From positions 1-24,749 of the forward strand of contig JAEUHU010000270.1 in NCBI GenBank assembly GCA_016793305.1: DNA of 24,749 nt. Reading direction: 5' to 3'. The notes below the pieces were generated by a model that searched no databases, was not told the origin of the DNA, and was given only the letters and a program-made list of their open reading frames with translations. Positions 22,195 through 24,749 of the stretch are shown here, piece after piece (the first letter of the stretch is position 1; each line of letters opens with the position of its first letter). Source of the stretch: Planctomycetota bacterium (GTDB taxonomy: Bacteria; Planctomycetota; UBA1135; UBA2386). The translations under genes were made by a program, and so were the position numbers.

Positions 22195-23457
22195 ATGCTC
22201 CCGCTCCCCGTGGTCGACGCCAGCCATCCTTCGGGCTCGAACGGTGCCTGTTGGTGCTGGAGCCGTTGCTTCGCAGCGACGCTGGTCGGCCTGCTCGCCT
22301 ACTTCCTGTCCTGCTTCGTCACGCCGCAGCTGGCGGAGCCGACCGTTTTCGGGGTCGAATGGCAGCAGAAGTCGGTGGACCCTTGGCAGTTCGGCGGTCA
22401 GATCCCGCATCGCCTGCTGGCGCCGATCCTGGCCCACTACCTCGGGCTCGGGGGCGCCCACTGGGTGACGTTCACGCAGGGAACGGCCGTGCTGATGCTG
22501 GCGCTCGTCCACCTCGTCGCGCGCTGGCGGGGCGCGGCCGTGATCGACGCCACACTGATCACGCTCGCCGTCGCGGCCACCGGCACGGTGCAGATCTACA
22601 AGGTGAGCCTGGTCGGCTACGTCGACAATCTCGGCTACGCGATCCTGCTGCTGATGTGGCTCGTGGCGCGCCGGCCTGTGCTGTTCTGGACGCTCTTCCT
22701 GGCCTGCCTCACGAACCACGAGATGGTCTTGTTCTTCCTGCCATGGCTGTGGTACGTGCGCCGGCTCGCCGGTGGTTCGGCCAAGGCCGACGTGCTGGCG
22801 ATCGGAGTGGTGTTCGGGCTCTACAAGTTGTTCCGGATGTACGTCGGCGCCCACTCGCCGACCTGGGCCTACGACGGCGACTACTTCCTCGCCCACACCT
22901 TCCTGCCGATCACCTTCCTCTGGTTGTGGGCGCTGTCCGGCGTCTACCTGGTCACGATGTTCGGGCCGCTCCTCGCCGTGGTCGGTTGGCACGTGGCGGC
23001 GCCCCGGCCGCGCGGCGAGCGCTGGCACGCGGCCCTGCTGATCGGCGGCATGTTGGCGATCTTCCTGTTCGCCTACGACTTCTTCCGCCATTCGAACATG
23101 ATGGCGTTCCCGTTGCTGATCGCCTCGGTGCGCTTCCTCGGCAGCACCCGGAGTCGCCTCGTCTACGCCGCGTCGATCGTGGCCACGGCGATCCTCGGCA
23201 GCTACGCGTGCTACGGCGAGACGCACCGCTGGCTGTTCCTCACCATGCAGATCGAGTGTGGTGGGCACCAGTTGATCGAGCCGGCGAACCGGTTCCACCT
23301 GGCGCTCCACTGGGACATCCTGGTCGGCACGGTGCAACGCGCGTGGCCGCAGCTGCTGCAGATCGCCGCCCTGGCCGTCGGGATCGGTGGTCTGGTGCTC
23401 GTCTACCGGCGCTACCGGATCGGTGGCGAAGACGAACGCCCCGCCGCCGCGCCCTGA
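22195..23457 (+). CDS. Polytopic membrane protein of unknown function
   Basis: 420 residues from ATG 22195. A start at 22036 would add 53 Pro/Arg-rich residues that do not look like protein, so I prefer 22195. About ten hydrophobic segments are visible, beginning at FAATLVGLLAYFLSCF. Conserved-looking polar spots are WQFGGQIPHRLLAPILAHYLGLGG, GYVDNLGYAILL and TNHEMVLFFLPW. Layout is loosely like GT-C type glycosyltransferases or EpsG-like polymerases, but no family signature is certain. The last residues are a basic, cytoplasmic-looking tail. Its stop is one base from the stop of the convergent gene. Confidence 0.85.
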   Translation: MLPLPVVDASHPSGSNGACWCWSRCFAATLVGLLAYFLSCFVTPQLAEPTVFGVEWQQKSVDPWQFGGQIPHRLLAPILAHYLGLGGAHWVTFTQGTAVLMLALVHLVARWRGAAVIDATLITLAVAATGTVQIYKVSLVGYVDNLGYAILLLMWLVARRPVLFWTLFLACLTNHEMVLFFLPWLWYVRRLAGGSAKADVLAIGVVFGLYKLFRMYVGAHSPTWAYDGDYFLAHTFLPITFLWLWALSGVYLVTMFGPLLAVVGWHVAAPRPRGERWHAALLIGGMLAIFLFAYDFFRHSNMMAFPLLIASVRFLGSTRSRLVYAASIVATAILGSYACYGETHRWLFLTMQIECGGHQLIEPANRFHLALHWDILVGTVQRAWPQLLQIAALAVGIGGLVLVYRRYRIGGEDERPAAAP

Positions 23458-23458
23458 G

Positions 23459-24749
23459 TCAGCGGTCGCGCGGCGACTCCGCCACTGCCGCTGCCGCTTC
23501 GGCGGCGGCGCCGACGTCGAGTTCGAGGACCTCGGGCCCGGCATAGAGGATCGCGTCGCTGGCGAGGAACGTGCGGGTCGGCTGGCCCGTTCGTTCGAGC
23601 ATCAGCCAGAGCCGGTGCGGGCCAGAGCGCAACGTCAGCGTGGTCGCGCCGTCGACCACCGGATGCCACTCGAACGACCAGGGCGTGGGATCGACCGGCG
23701 CTGGCACCGGCAAGGCGCGCGCAGCCCAGCGGGTGCCGTCGCTGGTCGGCAGTCGGCGCAGGCGCAGCGCCTGCGTTCGCCACGGGGTCGGCACGACGTC
23801 GCGCGCCGGGCGCAGGTCGTCGAGCAGCACCGGTTCGTGGCCGGGGCAGCACACCAGCAGCTTCGCGTCGGTGAGGGCGACCCAGTCGAACACGCCGCCG
23901 CGGCCATGGAACAGCAGGTCGGCTCTAGACAGGTCTGGCCGCCGGGCTTCGACGGTCGCGTTCGCGAGATCGGCGGCGTTGCCACGCAGGCGCAGCCGGC
24001 CCTGCACGACCCGCGGCCGCAGGTCGATCGCCGCGAGGCGCGGATCGCCGCCGGGTGGTGGTGGCACGACGACGTCCACGACCTCGTGCCAGGTCGGTTC
24101 CTCCGGGCGCCAGCGCACGTGCAGCGCGTAGCGGCCGGGCCGGACGCCGCGGAACGACACGCGGTGCCGGTCGCCGTCGAGGCGCACCGGCCAGGCGGTC
24201 GGTGCCGGGCCCGCGGTCGGCGACGACGCGTCCTGCAGCACGACACACGGAATGCGGGTGGCCTCCACGGGCCACTGCATCACCGCCGTGAGGGCCGCCC
24301 CGCCGTCGACGGGCACCACCAGTTCGGCGCCGGGCTCGAATGCGATCGACTGCCCGGGCCGGTGGCCGGAGGCCGGCACGACCAGGTGGTGGTCGCCCGG
24401 TTCCGGGGTGGCGAGCACCCCGAACCGGCCGTCGTCGAGCACCCAGACGGCGAGCGGCTGCACGACGTTGGCAACGGTCGTGTCGCCGTCGGGCGTCGCG
24501 CGCGAGATGTACCACGACACGTCGTGCGGCCGAGCCGCACCGACGATCGCGAAGCGACCGGTGACCAACCAGGGGCCGTCGTGCACCACGACGTCGCCGA
24601 GCGACACCCGGCCGGCCACCAGGGTCGTCGTGGGCAGGGCAAGCTGGCGCGGCGGGACGCCGTCGCACCGTTCGACCAGGGTCGTGGCCTGCAGTTCGCC
24701 GGGCTCGAACATGGCGGCGAAGCTGCCGTCGGCGCCGCTCTCCAGCGCG
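23459..24749 (-). CDS. Carboxypeptidase-regulatory-like protein, partial (5' end outside window)
   Basis: 429 residues are seen. The frame is open to the right edge, and the upstream residues ALESGADGSFAAMFEPGELQ show the true start lies beyond the window, so the ATG at 24712 is internal. Beta-sandwich repeats are visible: ADGSF, VLDDGRFGVLATPEPGDHHLVV, RGVRPGRYALHV and SGPHRLWLMLER, each with the D-G-x-F or P-G-x-Y turn of carboxypeptidase-regulatory-like domains. An Ala-rich C-terminus ends the protein. No catalytic motif seen. It is similar in kind, though not clearly in sequence, to the tandem pair at 892-4112. Probably an anchored or secreted binding protein. Confidence 0.8.
   Translation of the reverse strand, partial: ALESGADGSFAAMFEPGELQATTLVERCDGVPPRQLALPTTTLVAGRVSLGDVVVHDGPWLVTGRFAIVGAARPHDVSWYISRATPDGDTTVANVVQPLAVWVLDDGRFGVLATPEPGDHHLVVPASGHRPGQSIAFEPGAELVVPVDGGAALTAVMQWPVEATRIPCVVLQDASSPTAGPAPTAWPVRLDGDRHRVSFRGVRPGRYALHVRWRPEEPTWHEVVDVVVPPPPGGDPRLAAIDLRPRVVQGRLRLRGNAADLANATVEARRPDLSRADLLFHGRGGVFDWVALTDAKLLVCCPGHEPVLLDDLRPARDVVPTPWRTQALRLRRLPTSDGTRWAARALPVPAPVDPTPWSFEWHPVVDGATTLTLRSGPHRLWLMLERTGQPTRTFLASDAILYAGPEVLELDVGAAAEAAAAVAESPRDR

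Overview
The window is about 24.7 kb of very G+C-rich bacterial DNA, densely coding on both strands. Protein content points to a planctomycete or close relative (inference from gene style, no marker gene present). The signs are membrane-anchored carboxypeptidase-regulatory-like proteins, a Ser/Thr kinase with a transmembrane segment and TPR-like tail, secreted multi-domain hydrolases with a Gly-rich C-terminal module, many signal-peptide proteins of unknown function, and few strong Shine-Dalgarno sites. No rRNA, tRNA, CRISPR array, transposase or integrase was seen.

Layout. 1-187: the 3' end of an unidentified plus-strand gene. 201-6073 (minus): a directon reading, in transcription order, a TPR/winged-helix regulator, a beta-propeller protein, two paralogous carboxypeptidase-regulatory-like membrane proteins joined by an ATGA overlap, and a HEPN-type protein with an intact RNxxxH motif. 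6179-10125 (plus): a DUF899 thioredoxin-like protein divergent from the regulator, an overlapping small membrane protein with a CPLC motif, and a receptor-like Ser/Thr kinase. 10125-10417: a short intergenic region unusually full of perfect hairpins plus an 11-G tract. 10418-12064 (plus): a large secreted protein of unknown function. 12191-13668: a divergent pair of small secreted or lipoprotein genes, the second coupled to an HXXEE membrane protein. 13773-16128 (minus): a DUF72 protein and an anchored protein that may be of the PA2928 type. 16295-18400 (plus): a small Tat-exported protein, two tandem Hcp-like (type VI secretion tube) proteins with a shared novel C-terminal tail, a long inverted repeat and an 80-residue protein. 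18655-20523 (plus): a secreted SGNH/GDSL esterase. 20575-21988 (minus): a YkgJ-type cysteine-cluster protein and an SDR-type L-threonine dehydrogenase-like enzyme. 22195-23457 (plus): a polytopic membrane protein. 23459-24749 (minus): the partial end of a secreted or anchored beta-sandwich protein.

The most interesting part is the Hcp cluster (16295-18400). Two Hcp paralogues sit with no sheath, baseplate, VgrG or ATPase gene in the window, and carry a conserved Lys/Ala/Gly-rich helical tail that canonical Hcp lacks. Second is the hairpin-rich intergenic region after the kinase. Third is the HEPN gene, whose third codon positions are less G+C-rich than its neighbours, as expected for an acquired defence or toxin-type gene.

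No intergenic stretch exceeds 300 bp. The longest are 10126-10417, 18401-18654, 12557-12781 and 21989-22194.
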